From the NCBI GenBank assembly GCA_020064725.1, contig JAGTWJ010000017.1:1364001-1428000 (forward strand): a stretch of 64,000 nucleotides of DNA. The letters run 5' to 3'. Origin of the DNA: Drechslerella dactyloides (lineage: Eukaryota; Ascomycota; Orbiliomycetes; Orbiliales; Orbiliaceae). Under the pieces are notes generated by a model. It had not been told where the DNA came from, did not search any database, and saw only the letters and a program-made list of their open reading frames with translations. Below are positions 23,590 to 35,372 of this stretch, in pieces (the stretch's first letter is position 1; each line of letters opens with the position of its first letter). The position numbers were made by a program, and so were the translations under genes.

Positions 23590-23625
23590 GAGGAAATTCC
23601 ATGGAATGGAGTGTGGAATTTCCTC
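23590..23625. repeat. Perfect 12-bp inverted repeat, 12-base loop
   Basis: gaggaaattcca (23590-23601) and tggaatttcctc (23614-23625) are exact reverse complements. The loop itself repeats tggaat. It lies in DNA without a gene. It could be a binding site, a hairpin or a mark left by a mobile element. Confidence 0.75.
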
Positions 23626-26600
23626 CTCGGCAGCCGCTCGTGCCTGCTCTTTGAACCTGGTTGGGAGGAAAAAAATTTTAAGATTGCGTCTCGGCTTCCA
23701 GACGGCTGGAGCAAGGCCCGGCCGGGTGTGGTGGAAATTAAGGCTGAAAGGCCTCATATTCCAATTTCGGGAGAATTTTTGTTCTTGGTTTCCCGAACAG
23801 ACAACAGCAAAATTCAAATGCTGAAGTTCGCTTGACTATTCTTTACTCTTGTCCTGGGAGGACCCGGCTCGCTCTCGGTCGACCGGTGAGGTGTTAATAT
23901 TCGTGTGCAGAGCTCGAGGGGAAACCTTCCCGCGAGAGGGAGAACGAAGACGCAAGGTTGAAGGGCACACGCATACCATGCGTGGCATCGGAACGATGAT
24001 TGTCCAGGACTGGTGATATTCGGCCCTTACGTTCAATATTGGTGTTTTCGCAGTGGGGCCAGGGGCACTGTTCTAAACGTTTTATCCAATTCCTCGGGTA
24101 GAGCATGCAGAAACGGGTTCCTGATCGCCCCGTCCAACGGGGCTTATTTTCCCCTGAAACGAAACCAAGCCAAGCCCGGCCGTAGGTTTCGTGCCAAAAG
24201 GCAAGCAAGGAGGGACATGCCGGCTTCTGCCTCTCCAGTCGACGTGCCAATTTTTCTTTTCTTTTATCACTTTTTACCAATAACTCCCATTATATTGGAG
24301 AAAAGAGGTTGTTTCTGATTTTTCCCATGTGCTCTGCCACACCGAAACTAGTTTGCCGTACCTTAATCACTCCAGCACTTTATGCGGAATCGATCGATGC
24401 TCCGCATGCATATGCTTGCAGAGCTTTCCCGTGGCTGCAGTTGAGGCACGGCGTGCATCATGTACCTTCGGCTCCGGACGGCCACCTGAAAATCTCTACG
24501 GGAAGTAGCAGTGGCTTGCCGGCCGATACCATCGTTTGTTAGGCTAGGTGCTTGGGTCTTCCTCGCACATGATGCTACCTTCTGCTTTTTCACAAGTAAT
24601 CGTGTGGTTTTATGAACAGCTTTTGGTCCGCTTACAATGGTCCAGGCCACATGGCCGGGTGAGCCTGGTTCGGTGCGTCGCGAACCCGGCATGAGTGAAA
24701 GTTCCCCCCAGCGAACCGTACCGCCTGTACAGCGGTTCACAATATCAAGCGGGAGAATGCTGGTGGCGGTACCTGCATACGCATTCAACGGGAAGGTTGT
24801 TGCTACGTATTGTCATTGTTGGGATCGGGCTCAGCACGGGGTGGTCATATGTCAATCTAACTTGGGCTGGAAGCTTGAGTCCAAGTGCTAATGCTCCAAG
24901 CAGAAGCATGTGCATGTGCAATATGCGAGGGGACAGAGGAGAATTTGCGAGCACGACATTACGTGTATGTGTGGCTGTATGTGCTGTGGATGCAGATGGC
25001 CAATTGATGTCTGCATTTCACTTTCGACCTCCTCTCGACGAATGTCCTTTCCTGAAGTCGTTCCCGCAAGTCGGAGTTTCTCGTCGAGACTGCCTTTTCG
25101 CCTCAGCTACAGCAACTTGAAGTTAGGAGTTTATAGCAATCCGCGCCACGGATATATTTCGCCAGCTGGCTGCGCATGTACAGGTACGTCTATGGAGTCT
25201 ATGTGGAGGTTATTGTGCTCGTACCTGTACCTCCTTCAGGACGGCTGCATATTCACAATTGATACGCCCACTGCACCGTCTTTTTAATTTTGCTTCGAGA
25301 TCCTTGTATAATGCGTCTGCCTGTCGCTGTTGTCTCCCTGCCCCCGCTGCCGACGTTTTGATCGAAATCCGACTGGCTAGCTTGCAGGAGCATAGCTGTA
25401 CTACGTACAGGAATATGGTTTCGAGTATACTGGAGTAACTGTGCAGCACAGCGGCACGTCCGTACATGCATATTTGAGTGTTCTCCACTCTGAAGTGTAT
25501 GCATTGCTGTGCTGGACGTTTCGCTCCTGGGACTTCGATTCCGGGAACCGAAGTACTCGAATTAAACAACAGAATATGCTCCGCTCAGCGCAGGACAGTC
25601 ATATTTCGTATTCCTCACAACGGCGTCCAGAATTCGCCCCAGCTCGGGTTGGACGTACGCATTCTGGAAGAGCGGGCTTTAATATAATTAATTGCTGCAT
25701 CGCTGCCCGCGACGAGAACAGTCAACAGACTGCGAGTCGGAAGCAGCAGTCTGTTTACATACTTTAGTCTATTGCATTCCTTTGCCGTCGCAGGTGCTCC
25801 TCCTGCTCCTCGACGATGATGCATACCTGTTTCCGGCCTCGTTCAATCCGCGTTTGATGCATTAACTAATCGTCAGCTCGCGTTCGCCCGTTCGCTCTGG
25901 CTTCTTCCAACTACCCGACGCTCTTTTTGGCTGTACTGCATTTTCGTTCGTACTTTTTGTTAGTTGATATCACATCTTGCATTTTGCTCGCCCGCGAGGA
26001 GCGTTCGAATACATCGTTCATTACATTGGATTTTGCGATTCTCACAGCTACTAATCATCGTTCTCTTTGAAAACCATCCAACAGCGTCATATTGTAATCC
26101 AGCAACCGTCCAACCGACCTCCAACATCGCGGGACTTTTCGACAATCAATTGGCAATCTAACATCCGACGGTACAATCCTCGATTCGAGAGACACCAACC
26201 GACAAAACATTGCAACGTTTCCGGTCGAGTCACGTCGCCCGCGTGGAACACATTATTGCATTGCATTGCAAGAAGGTTATCTATATATACGTGGATGTAT
26301 AGATAATACAGCGGAGCGTCTTAGATAATTATATATAATCCGGCTTGAAGCGAACGATCGAGCCGTCCTATCGGAAAGCTGCAACGGCCCCTCGCGATTC
26401 GATACATCCGCCGCCCCGGATATAGATAGCCACAGCTGCTCCACCCCGACAATATCGAACCGTCGAATGACATCCCGCCCTTCCACCGCTGTCGGTCACG
26501 AACACTCGGTCTTCGACGCCCAGCCGAACCAACGTTAACACCGTCGGTCTCAGCTGTGGTTTCGCACCGTCAGGCGCTAAACCAGCGTTTTCGATTGACG

Positions 26601-26990
26601 AACCACGCCCACCGTCAGCAATCACCAGCGCACCCTTCGCGGCTGGTGCAGGCCGCGCAAGTGGTCGAAAGGGCTGAGCCGGCTGTTAGTTCGAGCCCGG
26701 ACCGCTCTCCGCTTCCGCCCAAGCAGGCAGGCCCAGGCACCATCTCGAATCGGGCGACTGGCAGAGAGGGAACCCAGAATCCACTGGGCCGACACCCTGC
26801 GAAACTTGGCTCGCATTTCTGGCGGACGAGGGTGCCTATAGCACGACTCGGCCGTCCGCGCTATAGCAGGATTTCTTTTTCCTCGACGCTGCGAGGGACG
26901 ACCGAATTGGAGGCCGCCAATAGGCTTTCCACTGCTGGCCTTGGTGTTTCTTTTCTTTTGCGCCCGTCCCGTCCCTTTGCCCGCCCCTTC

Positions 26991-27008
26991 CCTCCCTTTT
27001 GAGGGAGG
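26991..27008 (+). promoter_or_regulatory. Hairpin just before the TBC start codon
   Basis: CCTCCC (26991-26996) and GGGAGG (27003-27008) pair around a TTTTGA loop, ending 14 bases before the ATG at 27023. If transcribed it would sit at the initiation site and could lower or regulate translation. Confidence 0.35.
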
Positions 27009-27022
27009 CCACCGGGCATTGA

Positions 27023-30000
27023 ATGCCTACTGCAGTCCTGAGACCTCGCCAGACCGAAACCCTCTATCGTTACGGCCTCAAGTATCACCACGCCGACGGC
27101 CAGGCCGACACCAGACATCGCGATAACCCTCGGGCTGGCAAACCTGGCGCTGGAGTCGTCACCGCTGCGGGCGGAGGGTTTGGCAGCAATATCAACACCA
27201 GCTGCAGCATCAGTTTCAACAGCAAGGTCATCAGCAGCGCGAGCAGCATCCGCAGCGTCAGGACCCAGTACACCCATCGAGGGCAGGCTGCCGTTACTCC
27301 TGCGGCCGCCGTCAGCCAGGGGAAGGCTGTGACGACGCCCTATGCTCCGGCGAGGAGTAAGACCACCAATCATCATCTCAATCCTAACACCAAGGCAGCC
27401 TTCGATTTTGATTTCGCAAAACCGGTCGGGACGGCGGCATCGACAGCAGCGTCCATCAGAGCAGCGTCCGTCAGAGCGCAATCCATCAAAGCACAATCCA
27501 TAAAGGCACCATCGATCAAAGCGGTATCGATAAAATCAATATCGCTCGCAAAGGCAAAGGCAGTATCCGTAAAGTCGCTACCGGCCAGGTCGCTACCCGT
27601 TCCGGCAGCCAGAGCTGTACCGACGACGGTGACAAAGGTACCGTCTCCGGCCCCGTCCATCATCAAAGTTGCACCGACTTCGAAGATTCCACGAGTCCCG
27701 AAATGCGAACCGACAACGACGCCGCCCGTTAGCAGACCTAATTCTCGGAAGGGCCAATTGGCGCCGACTCCCGTAGCAGCAGCGACGGACCAGCCGAAAG
27801 AGAAGAAGACGAAGCAGCCGGCTGCCTCCCGGAGGCTGGTGCCGTTCACGGACACCAGAAAACTGCAGCCGATGCCGATTATGATGGTGGAAGAGCATCG
27901 ACCTGTGCACGCAGTCGCTGACATGCCTGGTCACCCGCACGCGTTCCAGCATCACCATCACATGGCTGGCGGTGGGGGTGGTGGGAATGGTGGGCCTGGT
28001 GGAGGTGGTGACCCTGTCATGCCGCTGGGCCAGTTGCAATTCGACGGCGACAACCACCATCACCAGCAGGCCCTCGCCCACAGCAATTACAACTATTACA
28101 ACTACAACCACAACGTCAACATCAACCATCAGCAGAACCAACCGCGGCGGGCAGGAGCAACAACAGCGGTTCCAGGCGGCGGAGCAGGCATCACCAGTCC
28201 TTCCATCGCCAGCAGCGTTAACGGGGCAGGCAACAGCAACAGGCCCAACTCGCCCGCGTTGTCTTCCCAGGCCGGCTTTCCGCCACGCAGGGATTCCAAG
28301 AAAGGCAGCACCCAACAGCACCGCCGTCCCTCGCCGCCGGCATCAACCTCGCATCCTAATAATAACTCTGCTTCTCCAAACGTCCCCTCCGACTGGCCCC
28401 TTGACAGCGGCCAGCAGCATACTCAGACTCGTGGCCCGATCCAGCCTCGGCGTCACCCCTTGCAGCGACAGCTCTCACACCCAAACGCCCCTCCCAGACG
28501 GTCTCATAGCCCTGGCCGCCCGCCCGCCAGCGGCGCCAATAGCAACACCACGCCGGACCACGATCGAGACGCTCACCTTCTTAATGGCTTCCCTCCCGTG
28601 AGAAGTTATACGCCGGATCTTATGTCAAATGCCTCTCCGCAGCGCTCGTCACCCGTTCCCTTCGAGAACATCCAGCGCCAACAGAGGCCGCCTCCGAACG
28701 GCCCTACCAACTTCGGACCCTTTCCCAACAGCCACCCGAAAGGCCTGAGAATCCGAACTGGTCCCGCGCCACCGCATATACACACCCAAAATCGAGGTCG
28801 GACGACCCCTGACCAACGCTTCGATCGAAACGGGAGACATCCAGAAGAAAGCGGCATGAGGTCTCCCATCATCCAGATGCCCTTGGCATTCAACAAAATC
28901 GCCTCCAGGCAGGACCAGTCCCGGTCATCCTCCCCCACCACAAGATCCCCCATCGAGGGATTCCACTCCCTGACATCCACCCGTCCAGCCGACAGGCGAC
29001 CTACGATCCTTCGTGCAGAGGTCTCATCTTCGGAAGAGCGTTCCTCCCCGCGTGGCACCCCCGAAAGCCTGGTTACATCTCCCCGGCTCGAAGAGATAAC
29101 CAGCCATCCGATTTCCGCAAAGCCTTCTGCATCTTCACCCGAGCTACGCCAGAAGCGATCGCAATCCCCCTTTCCCGACTCGCACTCGTTTAACGAATCA
29201 CCATCTGCAGTTAATCGCTCCTTCAGAACAGCTCTCAAACAGACCGGTCTGGCGGATGCAGGCACGAGATCTTCCATTGTAACAAACAACTCCGCCACAA
29301 CAACATCAGCTTCAGAAATCGGAGATGTCTCCGGGGAAATGTCAGTTGAAGATGCGATAGGAATGTATGAATCCGACGACGACGATTGGGATCCCACCGA
29401 AGTTCCAGTTATCGACCGAACAAAACGAACCGACAGCGGCACCCCCGTGGAAGAAACAGCGAAACCCGTGTCTATGAAAGAAGACAGGATGAGTAGAAGC
29501 GGATTAGCAGACTTTCTGATTAAGCAGCGGGAGGAGGCTGCTTCCCCTTCCTCTCCGACCACCGATGAGCGAGGCGTGAGTTTGGTGCTGGAGAGTGGTA
29601 TCAACCTGGAAGCAGAGTTGCACGATGCACAGAATAACGAATGGGAGGCAATCACGGATAAACGGAGGTCTGCTCAGGCTGAACCCGCCCCGCCCCATGA
29701 GACAGAAATTATTGATGATTGGAGTGAGATTAGTCGTCCGGCTCCGGATGATACCCCACCGCGATATCCCCCCATGAAGCCTTCGGCCCCGCGAGACCGA
29801 TATGGGTACGTTCCTGTAGCCTTGGTTGCTTATCCGCCATATATACTAATCCTGGTCATAGATTCCGCACGGAAACCCAGTACGTTACCGCTGCCGAATA
29901 CAACGGTTGGAATTCGAAGTACGAAGATATCATGGTACGACGGAAGAAGAAGTGGAGTAGCCTGCTCAAGGAAGCTGGTCTCACACCGTTGGATAACGAG

Positions 30001-31202
30001 GTCCCAATCCGGTTCCCGCCCCGGTCTCAAAAAGGTATGAAAAACTCTCGCTCATATAATTATCCTCTATCTAACCTTCCCTGCAGTCAAGAGGTTCGTC
30101 CGGAAGGGTATCCCGCCTGAGTGGCGAGGCAATGCATGGTGGTTTTACGCTAGTGGCCAGAAATACGTCAGCAAGAACCCCGGACTCTACGACAAGCTCG
30201 TCGCACAAGGCGCTCCAACAGATTCCGAAGCCCCCGAACTCATCGAGCGCGATCTTCATCGCACGCATCCCGACAATATTCACTTCAAACCTGACCAGAA
30301 ACCAATCCTTCCCAATGGTACAAAACCGACGAAGCATAAGCAGTCGAACTCTAAGATTGTCGAAACGCCCATCATCAAAAGCCTACGTCGCGTGTTAACT
30401 GCTTTCGCCGTGTATGTTCCCAGGATTGGGTACTGCCAGAGCCTTAACTTCTGGGCCGGCATGCTGTTGTTGTTCATGGATGAGGAAAAGGCCTTCTGGA
30501 TGCTCTACATCATCACCCACCAATACCTTCCGGGTACTCACGAGAGAAGCTTGGAAGGTAGCAACATTGACCAAGCTGTAAGTTATCTCTCCCAACACAT
30601 CCTTACCGACTTAATTTACTAATTGCCTGCAGGTCCTCATGATGGCTGTCAAGGACGCTATGCCGAACGTCTGGGCTAAGATCAGTCTGTGCCTCGACGG
30701 TACTTCGGTTTCCTTCAATAATTCCAAGCTCCCCGACATTACCCTCTGCACTGCCTCTTGGCTGATGTCAGGCTTCATCTCCAACCTTCCTATCGAAACC
30801 GTCCTTCGTGTGTGGGATTCCTTCTTCTACGAAGGTTCGAAAATCTTGTTCCGTGTCTCCCTCGGTCTTTTCAAAATTGCCGAACCCGCAATCAAGGCCG
30901 TCAACGATCCGGTAGAGGTTTTCCAGATCGTGCAAACAACACCAAGGAAATGCATTGATGCTGGGGCTTTGATGGATCTCTGCTTCAAGCGACGGAATGG
31001 ATATGGTCACCTTAGTCAGGATGATATCGATCACCGACGGCGCGAGCGCAAGGAGATGCTTGAGCGCGAAAAGCGGGCAATGAACGATGGTCACCCGAGG
31101 AGCAGCAAAGACGACTTGTCGATCCGGAAGGGCTTCGCCCGAGAACTTCTCGAGGAAGGCGAGGACAATATCCGACGGTTCAGGAACTTTATCAAGCGGT
31201 GA
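27023..31202 (+). CDS. TBC-domain Rab GTPase-activating protein (Msb3/Gyp3-like)
   Basis: Four exons, 27023-29805, 29862-30034, 30087-30577 and 30633-31202, give 1338 residues. The TBC domain occupies about residues 990-1260. It opens with IPPEWRGNAWW, has the arginine finger in IERDLHRTHPDN and the glutamine finger in GYCQSLNFWAG, then FMDEEKAFWML, and GSNIDQAVLMMAVK continuing across the last junction. These motifs and the sequence around them resemble yeast Msb3/Msb4 (Gyp3/Gyp4), GAPs for Sec4 and other exocytic Rabs; the substrate is inferred. A conserved block precedes the domain (EYNGWNSKYEDIMVRRKKKW). The first 900 residues are low-complexity, Pro/Ser/Gln/His-rich, with a QSIKA/PSIKA tandem near residue 155 and a His/Gly-rich patch near 310. 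The C-terminus is charged and helical. The ATG at 27023 is the most upstream possibility. Later methionines (for example at MPIMMVEEHRP) could be the real start, so the N-terminus is uncertain. Confidence 0.88.
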
Positions 31203-32994
31203 GCGACTGCTTTATATAAATCCTTGAGCGGATTTACAGCTATCGAAAACGTTCAGATTCTAGCAACTGGATCTTGCGCCTTTTTTTAGCCGTGCCTTAG
31301 CATGCCAACCTTTCCTTGGTCTACGTGCTTCTTTTTTACATATTTTCTCTCCCACATCTTGCTACGCATGTCTTTGAAGGTCTACCTTTCAGCGGAAAAA
31401 AAATCTTCGGCGAACGGGCGTTACTCAAGGAAGCATCGAGTGCATTATTCTTCCTCTTTTCTTCAGGTTTCCTTCTTACACTACCAACTGATACTCTGCT
31501 CTCTACCACTTTTCCTTTCGATTTCATTTGTATCATCATGTCCTCAGTTTCATTTACGTGCGGAATTACCTCGGAAGGCGTCGAGTTGAGGATTCTTCTT
31601 TCAGTGTCTATACATATCATCCATACATCTGGGCAGGCGATAAGGGCTTTCTTTTTGTTTTCTCCTTGAGTTGACTTCAGCTGCTTCCTTTATATCGACC
31701 AGCTAGCCCCTTTCTTTTTCGCTTCTATTCTTTCGACTAGCTGGTTTTTCGTTTCATTTTCTACTTCGAACCCTCGATGTCAAAATGCGTATAATTTTCT
31801 TTTCTCTTTTTGCTGTTTTTCGTTCCCGCAGTGGTATATCGTACATACCTGCCTATATATTTCCTTTTCGATTCTGTCTGGCATCCATCGATCCCATGAT
31901 GAAACTGGGAGAGGGGGTTTGTGTGTTTCTTACAAAAACCGTACATGTACATATATCATTTCTTTTTGTTTCCATTCACTCTTTCGGCCCGCAGTCATAA
32001 ACTTGCGCTGTATTTATTTTTCTTTCTTCCTTTCTCCTTCCTTTTCTTTCTTTCTTGCTGTTATTTTGTATCGATATCGATATCACAGCTGCGGCAGGTC
32101 GGCATATTTGCGGGAGGATGGTAATAAGATCCCGAGCATGCGCGCGTGCGATTCTTTACATATCATATCAGATCATATCATATCATTCATGCATGCAGCG
32201 TGCTATGCGGCAGCGCTTTATCTTGACCACCTTTTTGAATTTCGTTCGCAGCGTAGATATGTCACTCGCGTGTATGTTTTTTGTCACATTGAATAGACTA
32301 TAAGACTGGTCGTCGGGGCAGCGCGCTACTTTCCGATATGTATACATGCGTGCGTGTATGTGATTTTATAAGTGTGCGCAGGCGCCCGTACGTCCGCTCC
32401 GTTGCATGGACGTCCGGACGTCCGACGGACGTATGTGCGTGTATGCAGGTGTTAACGTCTGTTGCCTGTTGCATGTGCGCCCTATCCGCGGAGATTTACT
32501 GGTGTGATCCAAGTCCTCGTGATATTGCGGATATATACCTGCATGGTGGTGATCGAACGTCGGATTTGAAGTACTGAGCGGGATATATATATAGCCGGCT
32601 GTCACGCTCTTCTTTTTTTTTCCCCACCTTCTTGTTGGTGATAACGAGGAAGTTCGCACATCGTTGTCAAGTCGCCGGTTTAGAACCCGCAATGTCATAT
32701 TACGAATGTAACTAGAGTCAATTAAAGCACGAGTCGAGCTCGCGGCTTAGCATTCCTACCGCCGGCAAAGTAGTATACATCCATCCATACAAACGTACGC
32801 AAAACAAATAGTCAGAATGATTCAGTCGACCGCACCGTAACTGCAGGGTTGTGGGTTTTATATACATGGGGGGGTAATCAGCTACTCGATTAAGGTGGGT
32901 GCTATATCTGAAATTCGAAACGAAAGAGAATGAAACCGGACGCCTGCCACCTTTAACGAGGACGGAATGAAGAGCACACACGCCTGTTTTTTGC
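31203..32994. other. Convergent spacer, TBC / Zn2Cys6
   Basis: Pyrimidine-rich 3' region with long T/C runs (31730-32060), an ATATC-type simple repeat near 32158-32190 and a GGACGTCC palindrome (32408-32423). No gene is supported. Confidence 0.6.
32408..32423. repeat. GGACGTCC direct pair forming a 16-bp palindrome
   Basis: ggacgtccggacgtcc reads the same on both strands, and the related halves cgtccg and gacggacgt flank it. It is a candidate protein-binding cluster or simple-sequence expansion in the spacer downstream of two convergent genes. Confidence 0.6.
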
Positions 32995-35372
32995 CTACGA
33001 CGTACTTGTATACACCAGGTTGACGTAACGGTTGGTTTCGTAGCCTGCCTGGTAGCGGGCGTCGTAGCCCACCTCGACGGCCGGGGGAGCCTGTCCCTCC
33101 GGCACGTAGTCCTCCGATCCGTATCCTTCTGATACGTAGTCTTCCGACGCGTATCCTTCTTCGCTGACTTCTGTTTGCGTCTCCGCTAACCGTTGTCGGA
33201 GTTGTTCCCGCTGCTCGTGTTCCCGTTGTTGCTGTTGCTGCTGTTGTAGCATGCGCACATGCATTATGTCTGCCCCCGTCGGTGCGTCGGGCCCGTACCA
33301 TCCCTTGAGAAGGTCGCCCGCACCGGTTACTCCCGTTCGCTGCATGACCGGGGAACTGAGTATCGCTCGCTCGAGGTACCGTCCTAACCGACTGTTCTTG
33401 TCGATGATATCGTAGGCGACCTTTGCGCCGAAAAACAAACCCGTAGACCCGTATTGAAACTGCGGCGAGCGCTGATAGTCCACGGATCGCGCGATCTCAC
33501 GACATAGTAACTCGACTTCGAACAGTGCCGCCGCACCGCGCAACCGCATCGTCAAATCGTGCGTGGCGCCGAAGTGTAGCTCGAACCACGGTATAAACCG
33601 CCGCGTATGGTTCGCCATGATGATGGCCATCATGTCGTAGTGGTACAGTGTCGTGCAGATGGAGATGTTGTCGAAAAAGAGGACGGTGTCGAAGAGGGGT
33701 CCCTCGAGGTCGAAGGCGGAGAGATGCGGGACGGAGGCCGAGGGGACAGTGTAGGTGAATGGCTCAGCGCCGTAGCCTTGGTTCCATTCCTGCCGCCAGG
33801 CGAGCAGCTTGTTGATTGTGACGAGGCAGGTTTGCAGATGGGCGGCGGCAGCAGCGGCGGTGATGTTCTTCGAGAAGGCGTAGCCTTCTTCGAGGATACG
33901 CGGGAACGGGGTGGTGAGATCGATGAGACGGTTCCATGCGCCTGGGATGTAAGGTTAGCTTACGCGGATACATCGCGTCCGGAGTTAGATGGACGTACTT
34001 TTCCCGCCTGGATAGTAATGTGGGGGGATGCTGATCCATTCTTCTCGTTCGAGAAAAGAGCTTTTCAGCTCCATCATGCCGTTGAAGACGATGTATGGTC
34101 GCACGACCTCGAGAATAGCGCCGGCGAGCGGGTCATGGAAAGCGTATGGGCCGAGCGAGAGGATCAGCCGACCCAGGGCTGCGAGGTGGTATAACCACGT
34201 CGAGGCCGAAGACGACGTTAATATCTGCAGAGCGTCGGAAAATTGTGTCAACTGGTGATCGTAGTCAAAAGCATCGAAGCGGCTGGAATGTGATATGCTC
34301 TATCTGTCTATATGTACCTCGTAATGCGCAGCCATCATGCAAGTGTATAAAAACACGGCAGGGTCAGAGTTCGCCAGACCATTCTTCACATAGTTCTTCA
34401 GCTGCTTCAACAACTTGAGGTAGAGGATGTGGCCCTGGATCTTAGAGCTGACGTCCTTCTCCTTCAGCGCAAAGTAGGTTGTCGCACAGGCGGCGAAGGC
34501 GTCTTCGAGTTCCTTCCGCATCTCCGGAGTGTCGCCTGTGCGGAAGTGCGTCGCGTACAGGTGGCCGAATCGGTACGGCACCATTGCCGTCTTGCCGACG
34601 GTGGTTCGGAACGGGGCTGAGACATTGATGAAGTCTGAGACGTAGACGTTCACGTAAAGTTGGGACTTGTCGAAGGGGATAGAGATGTTGAGCGGCGTGC
34701 GCTGGACGATACTGGGAGTGGTGCCTGTAGTAGGCCCAGTAGCGTCCTAGAAATCATGCGTTCCTCCGTCAGCAACCAGGAATATAACACGTAGAGAGAG
34801 GATAATATCAATGTTAATATCCATTGTATAGGCTTACGGAATGGGCTGATGCGGCTCCTCGGTGGCGTGCTTTCGAGCCAGCCTTGGATCTCCGCTGAAC
34901 GCTGTTGGCGACGACGACCTGCAGCTGGTTGCTCTCAATCGTCGTTGTCGGCGTCTCTTCCCATGTTATCGGCGAAGCCTTCTGCTGGCTGCTGTAGACG
35001 AAGTGCAGCGTGCGTGCATACCCGGGACATTCTTTGCCTATCTTCTGGCAGCGGACGCAGCCAGGGCGGGCCTCGTCTGATAATTATATCGACATATTAG
35101 TAATCGAACTTCGCGACGGTGACGTGCATTGCCGCATGTCTTTGATTACACATCCAAGCATTTCTTGGTGTGAGAAGGCAAAACGGGGGACGTCGAGTGG
35201 AGGGTGTGTTCGCGAGGAAGCATCTCGTGGAATGTGACCCAAACAGGAAGTGTTCCGCGAGGTGCTTCTGCGGCGGAGAGGAAGGGAGAAAACTACCAGG
35301 TTACCTACCGCACTTGATCTTGCGCTCGCGACAGGTCTTGCATCCTTTACTGCGGCCGGCGACTCCAACCAT
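32995..35372 (-). CDS. Zn2Cys6 fungal transcription factor
   Basis: Five exons, 35309-35372, 34838-35076, 34318-34746, 33999-34251 and 32995-33941, give 643 residues. The binuclear zinc cluster is complete only after splicing: Cys 11, 14, 21, 28, 31 and 38 (KGCKTCRERKIKC, then RPGCVRCQKIGKEC). A 232-base intron lies directly after the third cysteine codon. The cluster binds DNA, usually CGG triplets. The remaining chain is the helical middle-homology type of domain seen in fungal regulators (for example FRTGDTPEMRKELEDAF and HDPLAGAILEVVRPY). Near the C-terminus are a Gln run (LQQQQQQQ) and a repeated EGYxSEDYV segment rich in Glu, Ser and Tyr, which could be an activation region. Target genes are unknown; the nearest neighbours do not form a pathway that would name it. 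Confidence 0.92.

Larger units (their letters stand above)
20424..27022. other. Gene-poor 6.6-kb stretch
   Basis: I find no supportable gene here. The left part (20430-22400) is AT-rich. The middle and right parts are of mixed composition with many short overlapping frames on both strands. A minus-strand frame at 21527-22039 has a hydrophobic core and could be a decayed gene, but its first true ATG gives only about 110 codons. A 12-bp inverted repeat lies at 23590-23625. The last 1-2 kb probably contain the promoter and leader of the TBC gene. Confidence 0.5.

Noticed and set aside
23374..23835. 153-codon plus-strand frame
   Set aside because: Competing open frames cover the same bases on both strands, and it contains the inverted repeat; no family match.
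24127..24143. Hairpin gccccgt-cca-acggggc
   Set aside because: Short stem with a three-base loop in non-coding DNA, no T-run and no gene nearby; likely chance.
28606..29655. Minus-strand frame of 349 codons inside the TBC gene
   Set aside because: An antisense shadow caused by base composition. The plus frame continues through introns into a real TBC domain.
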